Shown in pieces: positions 10,689-24,589 of a stretch of 64,000 nucleotides of DNA. This DNA comes from Hydractinia symbiolongicarpus (lineage: Eukaryota > Cnidaria > Hydrozoa > Anthoathecata > Hydractiniidae), in the NCBI RefSeq assembly GCF_029227915.1, contig NC_079877.1, positions 992,001 to 1,056,000 of the forward strand. Direction: 5' to 3'. The notes beneath the pieces were generated by a model that saw only the letters and a list, made by a program, of their open reading frames with translations, was not told the origin of the DNA and did not search any database. The stretch's first letter is position 1. Each line of letters begins with the position of its first letter. The position numbers were made by a program, and so were the translations under genes.

Positions 10689-11900
10689 CCGTAAATCTCG
10701 AGCTAGGCCCGTTCAGTCGAATGTATACAAAGAAAGTACCCAGGGAGTAAACTCATTTCTAGAACGATTTTTTAAATTATCTTTTCACCACTAAGACGCA
10801 TGAGACTTGTAGTTTTCAAAAATGTTTTCATTTTTGATGAGACGCTGAATAAAAGTCGTTTAATCGCCGGCAAACGAAAACCAGCGATTTCCCGTAAATC
10901 CAGGACTCGGCCCGTATAGTCAAAAGTATACAAAGAAAGTACTCAGGGAGTAAACTCATTTCCAGAACGATTTTTTAAATTATCGTTTCACCACTAAAAC
11001 GCATGAGACTTGTAGTTTTCAAAAATGCTTTCATTTTTGATGAGACGCTGAATAAATGAAGTTTAATCGCCGGCAAACGAAAACCCGCGATTTCCCGTAA
11101 ATCCCGGGCTTGGCCCGTATAGTCGAATATATACAAAGAAAGTACCCTGTGAGTAAACTCATTTCCAGAACGATTTTTTAAATTATCTTTTCACCACTAA
11201 AACGCATGAGACTCGTAGTTTTCAAAAATGTTTTCATTTTTGATGAGACGCAGAATAAAAGAAGTTTAATCGCTGGCAAACGAAAACCCGCGATTTCCCG
11301 TAAATCCCGGACTCAGCCCGTATAGTCAAAAGTATACAAAGAAACTACCCAGCGAGTAAACTCATTTCCCGAACAATTTTTTAAATTATTTTTTCAACAC
11401 TAAAACGCATAAGACTTGTAGTTTTTAAAAATGTTTTCATTTTTGATGAGACGCTGAATAAAAGAAGTTTAATCGCCGGCAAACGAAAACCAGCGATTTC
11501 CCGTAAATCCAGGACTCGGCCCGTATAGTCAAAAGTATACAAAGAAAGTACTCAGGGAGTAAACTCATTTCCAGAACGATTTTTTAAATTATCTTTTCAC
11601 CACTAAAACGCATGAGACTTGTAGTTTTCATAAATGTTTTCATTTTTGATGACACGCTAAATAAAAGAAGTTTAATCGCCGGCAAACGAAAACCCGCGAT
11701 TTCCCGTAAATCCCGGGCTTGGCCCGTATAGTCGAATATATACAAAGAAAGTACCCTGTGAGTAAACTCATTTCCATAACGATTTTTAAATTATCTTTTC
11801 ACCACTAAAACGCATGAGACTAGTAGTTTTCAAAAATGTTTGCATTTTTGATGAGACGCGGAATAAAAGAAGTTTAATCGCTGGCAAACGAAAACCCGCG
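10689..11900 (+). repeat. Higher-order unit B, copy 3 (6 monomers)
   Basis: This is the third copy, 1218 bp after copy 2, sharing GACACGCTAAATAAAAG (11651 and 10433) and GACTAGTAG. Private changes include a T5 instead of T6 at the phase motif near 11781 and TTTGCATTTTTG near 11840. The match ends near 11900, where CCCGCGATTTACCG replaces the junction sequence. Confidence 0.8.
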
Positions 11901-12179
11901 ATTTACCGTAAATCCCGGACTCAGCCCGTATAGTCAAAAGTATACAAAGAAACTACCCAGGGAGTAAACTCATTTCCTGAACGATTTTTTAAATTATTTT
12001 TTCAACCCTAAAACGCATAAGACTTGTAGTTTTCAAAAATGTTTTCATTTTTGATGAGACGCTGAATAAAAGAAGTTTAATCGCCGGCAAACGAAAACCA
12101 GCGATTTCCCGTAAATCCAGGACTCGGCCCGTATAGTCAAAAGTATACAAAGAAAGTGCTCAGGGAGTAAACTCATTTC
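11901..12179 (+). repeat. Satellite monomers between blocks
   Basis: A little over one monomer joins the 6-mer triplet to the following 8-mer pair. It carries CAACCCTAAAACGCATAAG (12005) and GTGCTCAGGGAG. It may be the first unit of the 8-mer, since the equivalent place at 13629 has a similar CAACAC/CATAAG monomer. Confidence 0.7.
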
Positions 12180-13803
12180 CAGAACGATTTTTTAAATTAT
12201 CTTTTCACCACTAAAACGCATGAGACTTGTAGTTTTCATAAATGTTTTCATTTTTGATGAGACGCTGAATAAAAGACGTTTAATCGCCGGAAAACGAAAA
12301 CCAGCTATTTCCAGTAAATCCAGGACTCGGCCCGTATAGTCAAAAGTATACAAAGAAAGTACTCAGGGAGTAAACTCATTTCCAGAACGATTTTTTAAAT
12401 TATCTTTTCACCACTAAAACGCATGAGACTTGTAGTTTTCAAAAATGTTTTCATTTTTCATGAGACGCTGAATGAAAGAGGTTCAATCGCCGGCAAACGA
12501 AAACCCGCGATTTCCCGTAAATCCCGAGCTAGGCCCGTTTAGTCGAATGTATACAAAGAAAGTACCCAGGGAGTAAACTCATTTCCAGAACGATTTTTTA
12601 AATTATCTTTTCACCACTAAAACGCATGAGACTTGTAGTTTTCAAAAATGTTTTCATTTTTGATGAGACGCGGAATAAAAGAAGTTTAATCGCTGGCAAA
12701 CGAAAACCCGCGATTTCCCGTAAATCCCGGACTCAGCCCGTATAGTCAAAAGTATACAAAGGAACTACCCAGGGAGTAAACTCATTTCCCGAACGATTTT
12801 TTAAATTATTTTTTCAACACTAAAACGCATAAGACTTGTAGTTTTCAAAAATGTTTTCATTTTTGATGAGACGCTGAATAAAAGAAGTTTAATCGCCGGC
12901 AAACGAAAACCAGCGATTTCCCGTAAATCCAGGACTCGGCCCGTATAGTCAAAAGTATACAAAAAACGTACTCAGGGAGTAAACTCATTTCCAGAACGAT
13001 TTTTTAAATTATCTTTTCACCACTAAAACGCATGAGACTTGTAGTTTTCATAAATGTTTTCATTTTTGATGAGACGCTGAATAAAAGACGTTTAATCGCC
13101 GGCAAACGAAAACCAGCAATTTCCCGTAAATCCAGGACTCGGCCCGTATAGTCAAAAGTATACAAAGAAAGTACTCAGGGAGTAAACTCATTTCCAGAAC
13201 GATTTTTTAAATTATCTTTTCACCACTACAACGCATGAGACTTGTAGTTTTCAAAAATGTTTTCATTTTTGATGAGACGCTGAATAAAAGAAGTTTAATC
13301 GCCGGCAAACGAAAACCCGCGATTTCCCGTAAATCCCGGGCTTGGCCCGTATAGTCGAATATATACAAAGAAAGTACTCTGTGAGTAAACTCATTTCCAG
13401 AACGATTTTTTAAATTATCTTTTCACCACTAAAACGCATGAGACTTGTAGTTTTCAAAAATGTTTTCATTTTTGATGAGACGCGGAATAAAAGAAGTTTA
13501 ATCGCTGGCAAACGAAAACCCGCAATTTCCCGTAAATCCCGGACTCAGCCCGTATAGTCAAAAGTATACAAAGAAACTACCCAGGGAGTAAACTCATTTC
13601 CCGAACGATTTTTTAAATTATTTTTTCAACACTAAAACGCATAAGACTTGTAGTTTTCAAAAATGTTTTCATTTTTGATGAGACGCTGAATAAAAGAAGT
13701 TTAATCGCCGGCAAACGAAAACCAGCGATTTCCCGTAAATTCCGGACTCGGTCCGTATAGTCAAAAGTATACAAAGAAAGTACTCAGGGAGTAAACTCAT
13801 TTC
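12180..13803 (+). repeat. 8-monomer higher-order unit, copy 1
   Basis: This 1624-bp unit is repeated directly downstream. Markers at a constant 1624-bp offset are CAGCTATTTCCAGTAAATCC (12302), TTTTTCATGAGACG with GAGGTTCAATCG (12456), GGAACTACCCAGG (12760), AAAAAACGTACTC (12961), CAATTTCCCG variants and AAATTCCGGACTCGGTCCG (13738). Confidence 0.85.
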
Positions 13804-15427
13804 CAGAACGATTTTTTAAATTATCTTTTCACCACTAAAACGCATGAGACTTGTAGTTTTCATAAATGTTTTCATTTTTGATGAGACGCTGAATAAAAGA
13901 CGTTTATTCGCCGGCAAACGAAAACCAGCTATTTCCAGTAAATCCAGGACTCGGCCCGTATAGTCAAAAGTATACAAAGAAAGTACTCAGGGAGTAAACT
14001 CATTTCCAGAACGATTTTTTAAATTATCTTTTCACCACTAAAACGCATGAGACTTGTAGTTTTCAAAAATGTTTTCATTTTTCATGAGACGCTGAATGAA
14101 AGAGGTTCAATCGCCGGCAAACGAAAACCCGCGATTTCCCGTAAATCCCGAGCTAGGCCCGTTTAGTCGAATGTATACAAAGAAAGTACCCAGGGAGTAA
14201 ACTCATTTCCAGAACGATTTTTTAAATTATCTTTTCACCACTAAAACGCATGAGACTTGTAGTTTTCAAAAATGTTTTCATTTTTGATGAGACGCGGAAT
14301 AAAAGAAGTTTAATCGCTGGCAAACGAAAACCCGCGATTTCCCGTAAATCCCGGACTCAGCCCGTATAGTCAAAAGTATACAAAGGAACTACCCAGGGAG
14401 TAAACTCATTTCCCGAACGATTTTTTAAATTATTTTTTCAACACTAAAACGCATAAGACTTGTAGTTTTCAAAAATGTTTTCATTTTTGATGAGACGCTG
14501 AATAAAAGAAGTTTAATCGCCGGCAAACGAAAACCAGCGATTTCCCGTAAATCCAGGACTCGGCCCGTATAGTCAAAAGTATACAAAAAACGTACTCAGG
14601 GAGTAAACTCATTTCCAGAACGATTTTTTAAATTATCTTTTCACCACTAAAACGCATGAGACTTGTAGTTTTCATAAATGTTTTCATTTTTGATGAGACG
14701 CTGAATAAAAGACGTTTAATCGCCGGCAAACGAAAACCAGCAATTTCCCGTAAATCCAGGACTCGGCCCGTATAGTCAAAAGTATACAAAGAAAGTACTC
14801 AGGGAGTAAACTCATTTCCAGAACGATTTTTTAAATTATCTTTTCACCACTAAAACGCATGAGACTTGTAGTTTTCAAAAATGTTTTCATTTTTGATGAG
14901 ACGCTGAATAAAAGAAGTTTAATCGCCGGCAAACGAAAACCCGCGATTTCCCGTAAATCCCGGGCTTGGCCCGTATAGTCGAATATATACAAAGAAAGTA
15001 CTCTGTGAGTAAACTCATTTCCAGAACGATTTTTTAAATTATCTTTTCACCACTAAAACGCATGAGACTTGTAGTTTTCAAAAATGTTTTCATTTTTGAT
15101 GAGACGCGGAATAAAAGAAGTTTAATCGCTGGCAAACGAAAACCCGCAATTTCCCGTAAATCCCGGACTCAGCCCGTATAGTCAAAAGTATACAAAGAAA
15201 CTACCCAGGGAGTAAACTCATTTCCCGAACGATTTTTTAAATTATTTTTTCAACACTAAAACGCATAAGACTTGTAGTTTTCAAAAATGTTTTCATTTTT
15301 GATGAGACGCTGAATAAAAGAAGTTTAATCGCCGGCAAACGAAAACCAGCGATTTCCCGTAAATTCCGGACTCGGTCCGTATAGTCAAAAGTATACAAAG
15401 AAAGTACTCAGGGAGTAAACTCATTTC
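13804..15427 (+). repeat. 8-monomer higher-order unit, copy 2
   Basis: This is the tandem partner of 12180-13803, with the same eight monomer types in order. Differences I noticed are isolated, for example GTTTATTCG near 13904 against GTTTAATCG, and CCGGCAAACG against CCGGAAAACG. It ends where CCAGGACGATT (15428) introduces a CGCCACTATAACGC monomer. Confidence 0.85.
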
Positions 15428-16641
15428 CAGGACGATTTTTTAAATTATTTTTTCGCCACTATAACGCATGAGACTTGTAGTTTTTAAAAATGTTTTCATT
15501 TTTCATGAGACGCTGAATGAAAGAGGTTTAATCGCCGGCAAACGAAAACCCGCGATTTCCCGTAAATCCCAAGCTAGGCCCGTTTAGTCGAATGTATACA
15601 AAGAAAGTACCCAGGGAGTAAACTCATTTCCCGAACGATTTTTCAAATTATTTTTTCACCACTAAAACGCATGAGACTTGTAGTTTTTAAAAATGTTTTC
15701 ATTTTTGATGAGACGCTGAATAAAAGACGTTTAATCGCCGGCAAACGAAAACCAGCGATTTCCCGTAAATCCACGACTCGGCCCGTATAGTCAAAAGTAC
15801 ACAAAGAAAGTACTCAGGGAGTAAACTCATTTCCAGAACGATTTTTTAAATTATCTTTTCACCACTAAAACGCATGAGACTTGTAGTTTTCAAAAATGTT
15901 TTCATTTTTGATGAGACGCTGAATAAAAGAAGTTTAATTGCCGGCAAACGAAAACCCGCGATTTCCCGTAAATCCCGGGCTTGGCCCGTATAGTCGAATA
16001 TATGCAAAGAAAGTACCCTGTGATTAAACTCATTTCCAGTACGATTTTTTAAATTATCTTTTCACCACTAAAACGCATGAGACTCGTAGTTTTCAAAAAT
16101 GTTTTCATTTTTGATAAGACGCGGAATAAAAGACGTTTAATCGCTGGCAAACGAAAACCCGCGATTTCCCGTAAATCCCAGACTCGGAACGTATAGTCAA
16201 AAGTATACAAAGAAAGTACCCTGTGAGTAAACTCATTTCCCGATCGATTTTTTAAATTATTTTTTCACCACTAAAACGCATGAGACTCGTAGTTTTCAAA
16301 AATGTTTTCATTTTTGATGAGACGCGGAATAAAAGAAGTTTAATCGCTGGGAAACGAAAACCCGCGATTTCCCGTAAATCCCGGACTCAGCCCGTATAGT
16401 CAAAAGTATACAAAGAAACTACCCAGGGAGTAAACTCATTTCCCGAACGATTTTTTAAATTATTTTTTCACCACTAAAACGCATAAGACTTGTAGTTTTC
16501 AAAAATGTTTTCATTTTTGATGAGACGCTGAATAAAAGAAGTTTAATCGCCGGCAAACGAAAACCAGCGATTTCCCGTAAATCCCGGACTCGGTCCGTAT
16601 AGTTAAAAGTATACAAAGAAAGTACTCAGGGAGTAAACTCA
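15428..16641 (+). repeat. 6-monomer segment leading into the 15-mer
   Basis: The CAGGACGATT / CGCCACTATAACGC / CCCAAGCTAGGCCCG monomer at 15431 recurs 1218 bp later at 16649 and again at 19691. The first three monomers here resemble the start of the 15-mer; the rest are of the CCCGGGCTTGG, CCCAGACTCGGAACG and CAGCCCG types. Confidence 0.75.
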
Positions 16642-19600
16642 TTCCCAGGACGATTTTTTAAATTATTTTTTCGCCACTATAACGCATGAGACTTGTAGTT
16701 TTTAAAAATGTTTTCATTTTTCATGAGACGCTGAATGAAAGAGGTTTAATCGCCGGCAAACGAAAACCCGCGATTTCCCGTAAATCCCAAGCTAGGCCCG
16801 TTTAGTCGAATGTATACAAAGAAAGTACCCAGGGAGTAAATTCATTTCCCGAACGATTTTTTAAATTATTTTTTCACCACTAAAACGCATGAGACTTGTA
16901 GTTTTTAAAAATGTTTTCATTTTTGATGAGACACTGAATAAAAGACGTTTAATCGCCGGCAAACGAAAACCAGCGATTTCCCGTAAATCCACGACTCGGC
17001 CCGTATAGTCAAAAGTACACAAAGAAAGTACTCAGGGAGTAAACTCATTTCCAGAACGATTTTTTAAATTATCTTTTCACCACTAAAACGCATGAGACTT
17101 GTAGTTTTCAAAAATGTTTTCATTTTTGATGAGACGCTGAATAAAAGAAGTTTAATCGCCAGCAAACGAAAACCCGCAATTTCCCGTAAAACCCGGGCTT
17201 GGCCCGTATAGTCGAATATATACAAAGAAAGTACCCTGTGAGTAAACTCATTTCCAGAACGATTTTTTAAATTATCTTTTCACCACTAAAACGCATGAGA
17301 CTTGTAGTTTTCAAAAATGTTTTCATTTGTGATGAGACGCTGAATAAAAGAAGTTTAATCGCCGGCAAACGAAAACCCGCAATTTCCAGTAAATCCCGGG
17401 CTTGGCCCGTATAGTCGAATATATACAAAGAAAGTACCCTGTGAGTAAACTCATTTCCAGAACGATTTTTTAAATTATCTTTTCACCAGTAAAACGCATG
17501 AGACTCGTAGTTTTCAAAAATGTTTTCATTTTTGATGAGACGCGGAATAAAAGAAGTTTAATCGCTGGCAAACGAAAACCCGCGATTTCCCGTAAATCCC
17601 GGACTCAGCCCGTATAGTCAAAAGTATACAAAGAAATTAGCCAGGGAGTAAACTCATTTCCCGAACGATTTTTTAAATTATTTTTTTACCACTAAAACGC
17701 ATAAGACTTGTAGTTTTCAAAAATGTTTTCATTTTTGATGAGACGCTGAATAAAAGAAGTTTAATAGCCGGCAAACGAAAACCCGCGATTTCCCGTAAAT
17801 CCCGGGCTTGGCCCGTATAGTCGAATATATACAAAGAAAGTACCCTGTGATTAAACTCATTTCCAGTACGATTTTTTAAATTATCTTTTCACCACTAAAA
17901 CGCATGAGACTCGTAGTTTTCAAAAATGTTTTCATTTTTGATGAGACGCTGAATAAAAGACGTTTAATCGCCGGCAAACGAAAACCAGCGATTTCCCGTA
18001 AATCCAGGACTCGGCCCGTATAGTCAAAAGTATACAAAGAAAGTACTCAGGGAGTAAACTCATTTCCAGAACGATTTTTTAAATTATCTTTTCACCACTA
18101 AAACGCATGAGACTTGTAGTTTTCTAAAATGTTTTCATTTTTGATGAGACGCTGAATAAAAGACGTTTAATCACCGGCAAACGAAAACCAGCGATTTCCC
18201 GTAAATCCAGGACTCGACCCGTATAGTCAAAAGTATACAAAGAAAGTACTCAGGGAGTAAACTCATTTCCAGAACAATTTTTTAAATTATCTTTTCACCA
18301 CTAAAACGCATGAGACTTGTAGATTTCAAAAATATTTTCATTTTTGATGAGACGCTGAATAAAAGAAGTTTAATCGCCGGCAAACGAAAACCCGCGATTT
18401 CCCGTAAATCCCAGACTCGGAACGTATAGTCAAAAGTATACAAAGAAAGTACCCTGTGAGTAAACTCATTTCCCGATCGATTTTTTAAATTATTTTTTCA
18501 CCACTAAAACGCATGAGACTCGTAGTTTTCAAAAATGTTTTCATTTTTGATGAGACGCGGAATAAAAGAAGTTTAATCGCTGGCAAGCCTAAACCCGCGA
18601 TTTCCCGTAAATCCCGGGCTTGGCCCGTATAGTCGAATATATACAAAGAACGTACCCTGTGATTAAACTCATTTCCAGTACGATTTTTTAAATTATCTTT
18701 TTACCACTAAAAGGCATGAGACTTGTAGTTTTCAAAAATGTTTTCATTTTTGATGAGACGCTGAATAAAAGAAGTTTAATCGCCGGCAAACGAAAACCCG
18801 CGATTTTCCGAAAATCCCGGGCTTGGCCCGTATAGTCAAATATATACAAAGAAAGTACCCTGTGAGTAAACTCATTTCCAGAACGATTTTTTAAATTATC
18901 TTTTCACCACTAAAACGCATGAGACTCGTAGTTTTCAAAAATGTTTTCATTTTTGATGAGACGCGGAATAAAAGAAGTTTAATCGCTGGCAAACTCAAAC
19001 CCGCGATTTCCCGTAAATCCCGGACTCAGCCCGTATAGTCAAAAGTATACAAAGAAACTACCCAGGGAGTAAACTCATTTCCCGAACGATTTTTTAAATT
19101 ATTTTTTCAACACTAAAACGCATAAGACTTGTAGTTTTCAAAAATGTTTTCATTTTTGATGAGACGCTGAATAAAAGTTTAATCGCCGGCAAACGAAAAC
19201 CAGCGATTTCCCGTAAATCCCGGACTCGGCCCGTATAGTCAAAAGTATACAAAGAAAGTACCCAGGGAGTAAACTCATTTCCAGAACAATTTTTTAAATT
19301 ATCTTTTCACCACTAAAACGCATGAGACTTGTAGTTTTCAAAAATGTTTTCATTTTTGATGAAACGCTGAATAAAAGAAGTTTAATCGCCGGCAAACGAA
19401 AACCAGCGATTTCCCGTAAATCCCGGATTCGGCCCGTATAGTCAAAAGTATACAAAGAAAGTACCCTGGGAGTAAACTCATTTCCAGAACGATTTTTTAA
19501 ATTATTTTTTCGCCACTAAAACGCATGAGACTTGTAGTTTTCAAAAATGTTTTCATTTTTGATGAGACGCTGAATAAAAGACGTTTAATCGCCGGCAAAC

Positions 19601-19683
19601 GAAAACCAGCGATTTCCCGTAAATCCCGGACTCGGCCCGTATAGTCAAAAGTATACAAAGAAAGTACTCAGGGAGTAAACTCA
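16642..19683 (+). repeat. 15-monomer higher-order unit, copy 1 (3042 bp)
   Basis: Copy 2 follows with no gap. Markers at a constant 3042-bp offset are CATTCCCAGGACG (16641), TTTGTGATGAGACG (17327), GTTTAATAGCCGG (17761), GTTTTCTAAAATG (18122), TGTAGATTTCAAAAATATT (18318), CCCAGACTCGGAACG (18409), TGGCAAGCCTAAACCCG (18581), GGCAAACTCAAACCCG (18989), and a 3-bp deletion giving AATAAAAGTTTAATCG (19170). Fifteen full units would be 3045 bp, so the 3-bp deletion accounts for the length. Confidence 0.9.
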
Positions 19684-22665
19684 TTCCCAGGACGATTTTT
19701 TAAATTATTTTTTCGCCACTATAACGCATGAGACTTGTAGTTTTTAAAAATGTTTTCATTTTTCATGAGACGCTGAATGAAAGAGGTTTAATCGCCGGCA
19801 AACGAAAACCCGCGATTTCCCGTAAATCCCAAGCTAGGCCCGTTTAGTCGAATGTATACAAAGAAAGTACCCAGGGAGTAAATTCATTTCCCGAACGATT
19901 TTTTAAATTATTTTTTCACCACTAAAACGCATGAGACTTGTAGTTTTTAAAAATGTTTTCATTTTTGATGAGACACTGAATAAAAGACGTTTAATCGCCG
20001 GCAAACGAAAACCAGCGATTTCCCGTAAATCCACGACTCGGCCCGTATAGTCAAAAGTACACAAAGAAAGTACTCAGGGAGTAAACTCATTTCCAGAACG
20101 ATTTTTTAAATTATCTTTTCACCACTAAAACGCATGAGACTTGTAGTTTTCAAAAATGTTTTCATTTTTGATGAGACGCTGAATAAAAGAAGTTTAATCG
20201 CCAGCAAACGAAAACCCGCAATTTCCCGTAAATCCCGGGCTTGGCCCGTATAGTCGAATATATACAAAGAAAGTACCCTGTGAGTAAACTCATTTCCAGA
20301 ACGATTTTTTAAATTATCTTTTCACCACTAAAACGCATGAGACTTGTAGTTTTCAAAAATGTTTTCATTTGTGATGAGACGCTGAATAAAAGAAGTTTAA
20401 TCGCCGGCAAACGAAAACCCGCAATTTCCAGTAAATCCCGGGCTTGGCCCGTATAGTCGAATATATACAAAGAAAGTACCCTGTGAGTAAACTCATTTCC
20501 AGAACGATTTTTTAAATTATCTTTTCACCAGTAAAACGCATGAGACTCGTAGTTTTCAAAAATGTTTTCATTTTTGATGAGACGCGGAATAAAAGAAGTT
20601 TAATCGCTGGCAAACGAAAACCCGCGATTTCCCGTAAATCCCGGACTCAGCCCGTATAGTCAAAAGTATACAAAGAAATTAGCCAGGGAGTAAACTCATT
20701 TCCCGAACGATTTTTTAAATTATTTTTTTACCACTAAAACGCATAAGACTTGTAGTTTTCAAAAATGTTTTCATTTTTGATGAGACGCTGAATAAAAGAA
20801 GTTTAATAGCCGGCAAACGGAAACCCGCGATTTCCCGTAAATCCCGGGCTTGGCCCGTATAGTCGAATATATACAAAGAAAGTACCCTGTGATTAAACTC
20901 ATTTCCAATACGATTTTTTAAATTATCTTTTCACCACTAAAACGCATGAGACTCGTAGTTTTCAAAAATGTTTTCATTTTTGATGAGACGCTGAATAAAA
21001 GACGTTTAATCGCCGGCAAACGAAAACCAGCGATTTCCCGTAAATCCAGGACTCGGCCCGTATAGTCAAAAGTATACAAAGAAAGTACTCAGGGAGTAAA
21101 CTCATTTCCAGAACGATTTTTTAAATTATCTTTTCACCACTAAAATGCATGAGACTTGTAGTTTTCTAAAATGTTTTCATTTTTGATGAGACGCTGAATA
21201 AAAGACGTTTAATCGCCGGCAAACGAAAACCAGCGATTTCCCGTAAATCCAGGACTCGACCCGTATAGTCAAAAGTATACAAAGAAAGTACTCAGGGAGT
21301 AAACTCATTTCCAGAACAATTTTTTAAATTATCTTTTCACCACTAAAACGCATGAGACTTGTAGATTTCAAAAATATTTTCATTTTTGATGAGACGCTGA
21401 ATAAAAGAAGTTTAATCGCCGGCAAACGAAAACACGCGATTTCCCGTAAATCCCAGACTCGGAACGTATAGTCAAAAGTATACAAAGAAAGTACCCTGTG
21501 AGTAAACTCATTTCCCGATCGATTTTTTAAATTATTTTTTCACCACTAAAACGCATGAGACTCGTAGTTTTCAAAAATGTTTTCATTTTTGATGAGACGC
21601 GGAATAAAAGAAGTTTAATCGCTGGCAAGCCTAAACCCGCGATTTCCCGTAAATCCCGGGCTTGGCCCGTATAGTCGAATATATACAAAGAACGTACCCT
21701 GTGATTAAACTCATTTCCAGTACGATTTTTTAAATTATCTTTTTACCACTAAAAGGCATGAGACTTGTAGTTTTCAAAAATGTTTTCATTTTTGATGAGA
21801 CGCTGAATAAAAGAAGTTTAATCGCCGGCAAACGAAAACCCGCGATTTTCCGAAAATCCCGGGCTTGGCCCGTATAGTCAAATATATACAAAGAAAGTAC
21901 CCTGTGAGTAAACTCATTTCCAGAACGATTTTTTAAATTATCTTTTCACCACTAAAACGCATGAGACTCGTAGTTTTCAAAAATGTTTTCATTTTTGATG
22001 AGACGCGGAATAAAAGAAGTTTAATCGCTGGCAAACTCAAACCCGCGATTTCCCGTAAATCCCGGACTCAGCCCGTATAGTCAAAAGTATACAAAGAAAC
22101 TACCCAGGGAGTAAACTCATTTCCCGAACGATTTTTTAAATTATTTTTTCAACACTAAAACGCATAAGACTTGTAGTTTTCAAAAATGTTTTCATTTTTG
22201 ATGAGACGCTGAATAAAAGTTTAATCGCCGGCAAACGAAAACCAGCGATTTCCCGTAAATCCCGGACTCGGCCCGTATAGTCAAAAGTATACAAAGAAAG
22301 TACCCAGGGAGTAAACTCATTTCCAGAACAATTTTTTAAATTATCTTTTCACCACTAAAACGCATGAGACTTGTAGTTTTCAAAAATGTTTTCATTTTTG
22401 ATGAAACGCTGAATAAAAGAAGTTTAATCGCCGGCAAACGAAAACCAGCGATTTCCCGTAAATCCCGGATTCGGCCCGTATAGTCAAAAGTATACAAAGA
22501 AAGTACCCTGGGAGTAAACTCATTTCCAGAACGATTTTTTAAATTATTTTTTCGCCACTAAAACGCATGAGACTTGTAGTTTTCAAAAATGTTTTCATTT
22601 TTGATGAGACGCTGAATAAAAGACGTTTAATCGCCGGCAAACGAAAACCAGCGATTTCCCGTAAA
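19684..22665 (+). repeat. 15-monomer higher-order unit, copy 2
   Basis: This copy is near-identical to 16642-19683 over about 2.98 kb. Differences I found by eye are single bases, for example TAAATCCCGGG near 20230 against TAAAACCCGGG, AATCGCC against AATCACC near 18170, and ACACGCG near 21432 against ACCCGCG. Similarity is lost near 22665, where CCAGGACTCGG replaces CCCGGACTCGG. Confidence 0.9.
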
Positions 22666-22689
22666 TCCAGGACTCGGCCCGTATAGTCA

Positions 22690-23704
22690 AAAGTATACAA
22701 AGAAACTACCCAGGGAGTAAACTCATTTCCCGAACGATTTTTTAAATTATTTTTTCAACACTAAAACGCATAATACTTGCAGTTTTTAAAAATGTTTTCA
22801 TTTTTGATGAGACGCTGAAAAAAAGAAGTTTAATCGCCGGCAAACGAAAACCAGCGATTTCCCGTAAATCCCGGACTCGGCCCGTATAGTCAAAAGTATA
22901 AAAAGAAAGTACTCAGGGAGTAAACTCATTTCCAGAACGATTTTTTAAATTATTTTTTCGCCACTAAAACGCACGAGACTTGTAGTTCTCAAAAATGTTT
23001 TCATTTTTGATGAGACGCTGAATAAAAGAAGTTTAATCGCCGGCAAACGAAAACCAGCGATTTCCCGTAAATCCAGGACTCGGCCCGTATAGTCAAAAGT
23101 ATACAAAGAAAGTACTCAGGGAGTAAACTCATTTCCAGAACGATTTTTTAAATTATTTTTTCACCACTAAAACGCATAAGACTTGTAGTTTTCAAAAATG
23201 TTTTCATTTTTGATGAGACGCTGAATAAAAGACGTTTAATCGCCGGCAAACGAAAACCAGCGATTTCCCGTAAATCCAGGACTCGGCCCGTATAGTCAAA
23301 AGTATACAAAGAAAGTACTCAGGGAGTAAACTCATTTCCAGAACGATTTTTTAAATTATCTTTTCACCAATAAAACGCATGAGACTTGTAGTTTTCAAAA
23401 ATGTTTTCATTTTTGATGAGACGCTGAATAAAAGAAGTTTAATCGCCGGCAAACGAAAACCCGCGACTTCCCGTAAATCCCGGGCTTGGCCCGTATAGTC
23501 GAATATATACAAAGAAAGTACCCTGTGAGTAAACTCATTTCCAGAACGATTTTTTAAACTATCTTTTCACCACTAAAACGCATGAGACTCGTAGTTTTCA
23601 AAAATGTTTTCATTTTTGATGAGACGCGGAATAAAAGAAGTTTAATCGCTGGCAAACGAAAACCCGCGATTTCCCGTAAATCCCGGACTCAGCTCGTATA
23701 GTCA
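22690..23704 (+). repeat. 5-monomer higher-order unit, copy 1
   Basis: This 1015-bp unit is marked by GCACGAGACTTGTAGTTCTC (22971), which recurs at 23986. It also has CATAATACTTGCAG (22768) and loss of the GTATAC palindrome (GTATAAAAAG, 22896). The last two monomers are a CCCGGGCTTGG type and a GCGG/GCTGG/CAGCTCG type. Confidence 0.8.
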
Positions 23705-24560
23705 AAAGTATAAAAAGAAACTACCCAGGGAGTAAACTCATTTCCCGAACGATTTTTTAAATTATTTTTTCAACACTAAAACGCATAAGACTTGTAGTTT
23801 TCAAAAATGTTTTCATTTTTGATGAGACGCTGAATAAAAGAAGTTTAATCGCCGGCAAACGAAAACCAGCGATTTCCCGTAAATCCCGGACTCGGCCCGT
23901 ATAGTCAAAAGTAGAAAAAGAAAGTACTCAGGGAGTAAACTCATTTCCAGAACGATTTTTTAAATTATTTTTTCGCCACTAAAACGCACGAGACTTGTAG
24001 TTCTCAAAAATGTTTTCATTTTTGATGAGACGCTGAATAAAAGAAGTTTAATCGCCGGCAAACGAAAACCAGCGATTTCCCGCAAATCCAGGACTCGGCC
24101 CGTATAGTCAAAAGTATACAAAGAAAGTACTCAGGGAGTAAACTCATTTCCAGAACGATTTTTTAAATTATTTTTTCACCACTAAAACGCATAAGACTTG
24201 TAGTTTTCAAAAATGTTTTCATTTTTGATGAGACGCTGAATAAAAGACGTTTAATCGCCGGCAAACGAAAACCAGCGATTTCCCGTAAATCCAGGACTCG
24301 GCCCGTATAGTCAAAAGTATACAAAGAAAGTACTCAGGGAGTAAACTCATTTCCCGAACGATTTTTTAAATTATCTTTTCACCACTAAAACGCATGAGAC
24401 TTGTAGTTTTCAAAAATGTTTTCATTTTTGATGAGACGCAGAATAAAAGAAGTTTAATCGCTGGCAAACGAAAACCCGCGATTTCCCGTAAATCCCGGAC
24501 TCAGCCCGTATAGTCAAAAGTATACAAAGAAACTACCCAGGGAGTAAACTCATTTCCCGA
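23705..24560 (+). repeat. 5-monomer unit, copy 2, short by one monomer
   Basis: The first three-plus monomers match copy 1 at an offset of 1015 bp. Where copy 1 has two monomers (23350-23750), this copy has one (24363-24565). That one begins like the CCCGGGCTTGG type (CTTGTAG) and ends like the GCTGGC/CAGCCCG/CTACCC type, as expected from deletion of one monomer by exchange between neighbours. Confidence 0.75.
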
Positions 24561-24589
24561 ACGATTTTTTAAATTATTTTTTCGCCACT

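Noticed and set aside
12479-12492. Pol III B-box-like GGTTCAATCGCC in some monomers (also near 7812 and 14104)
   Set aside because: The final C of the B-box core is missing, and I found no matching A box or terminator arrangement. Most monomers read GGTTTAATCG instead.
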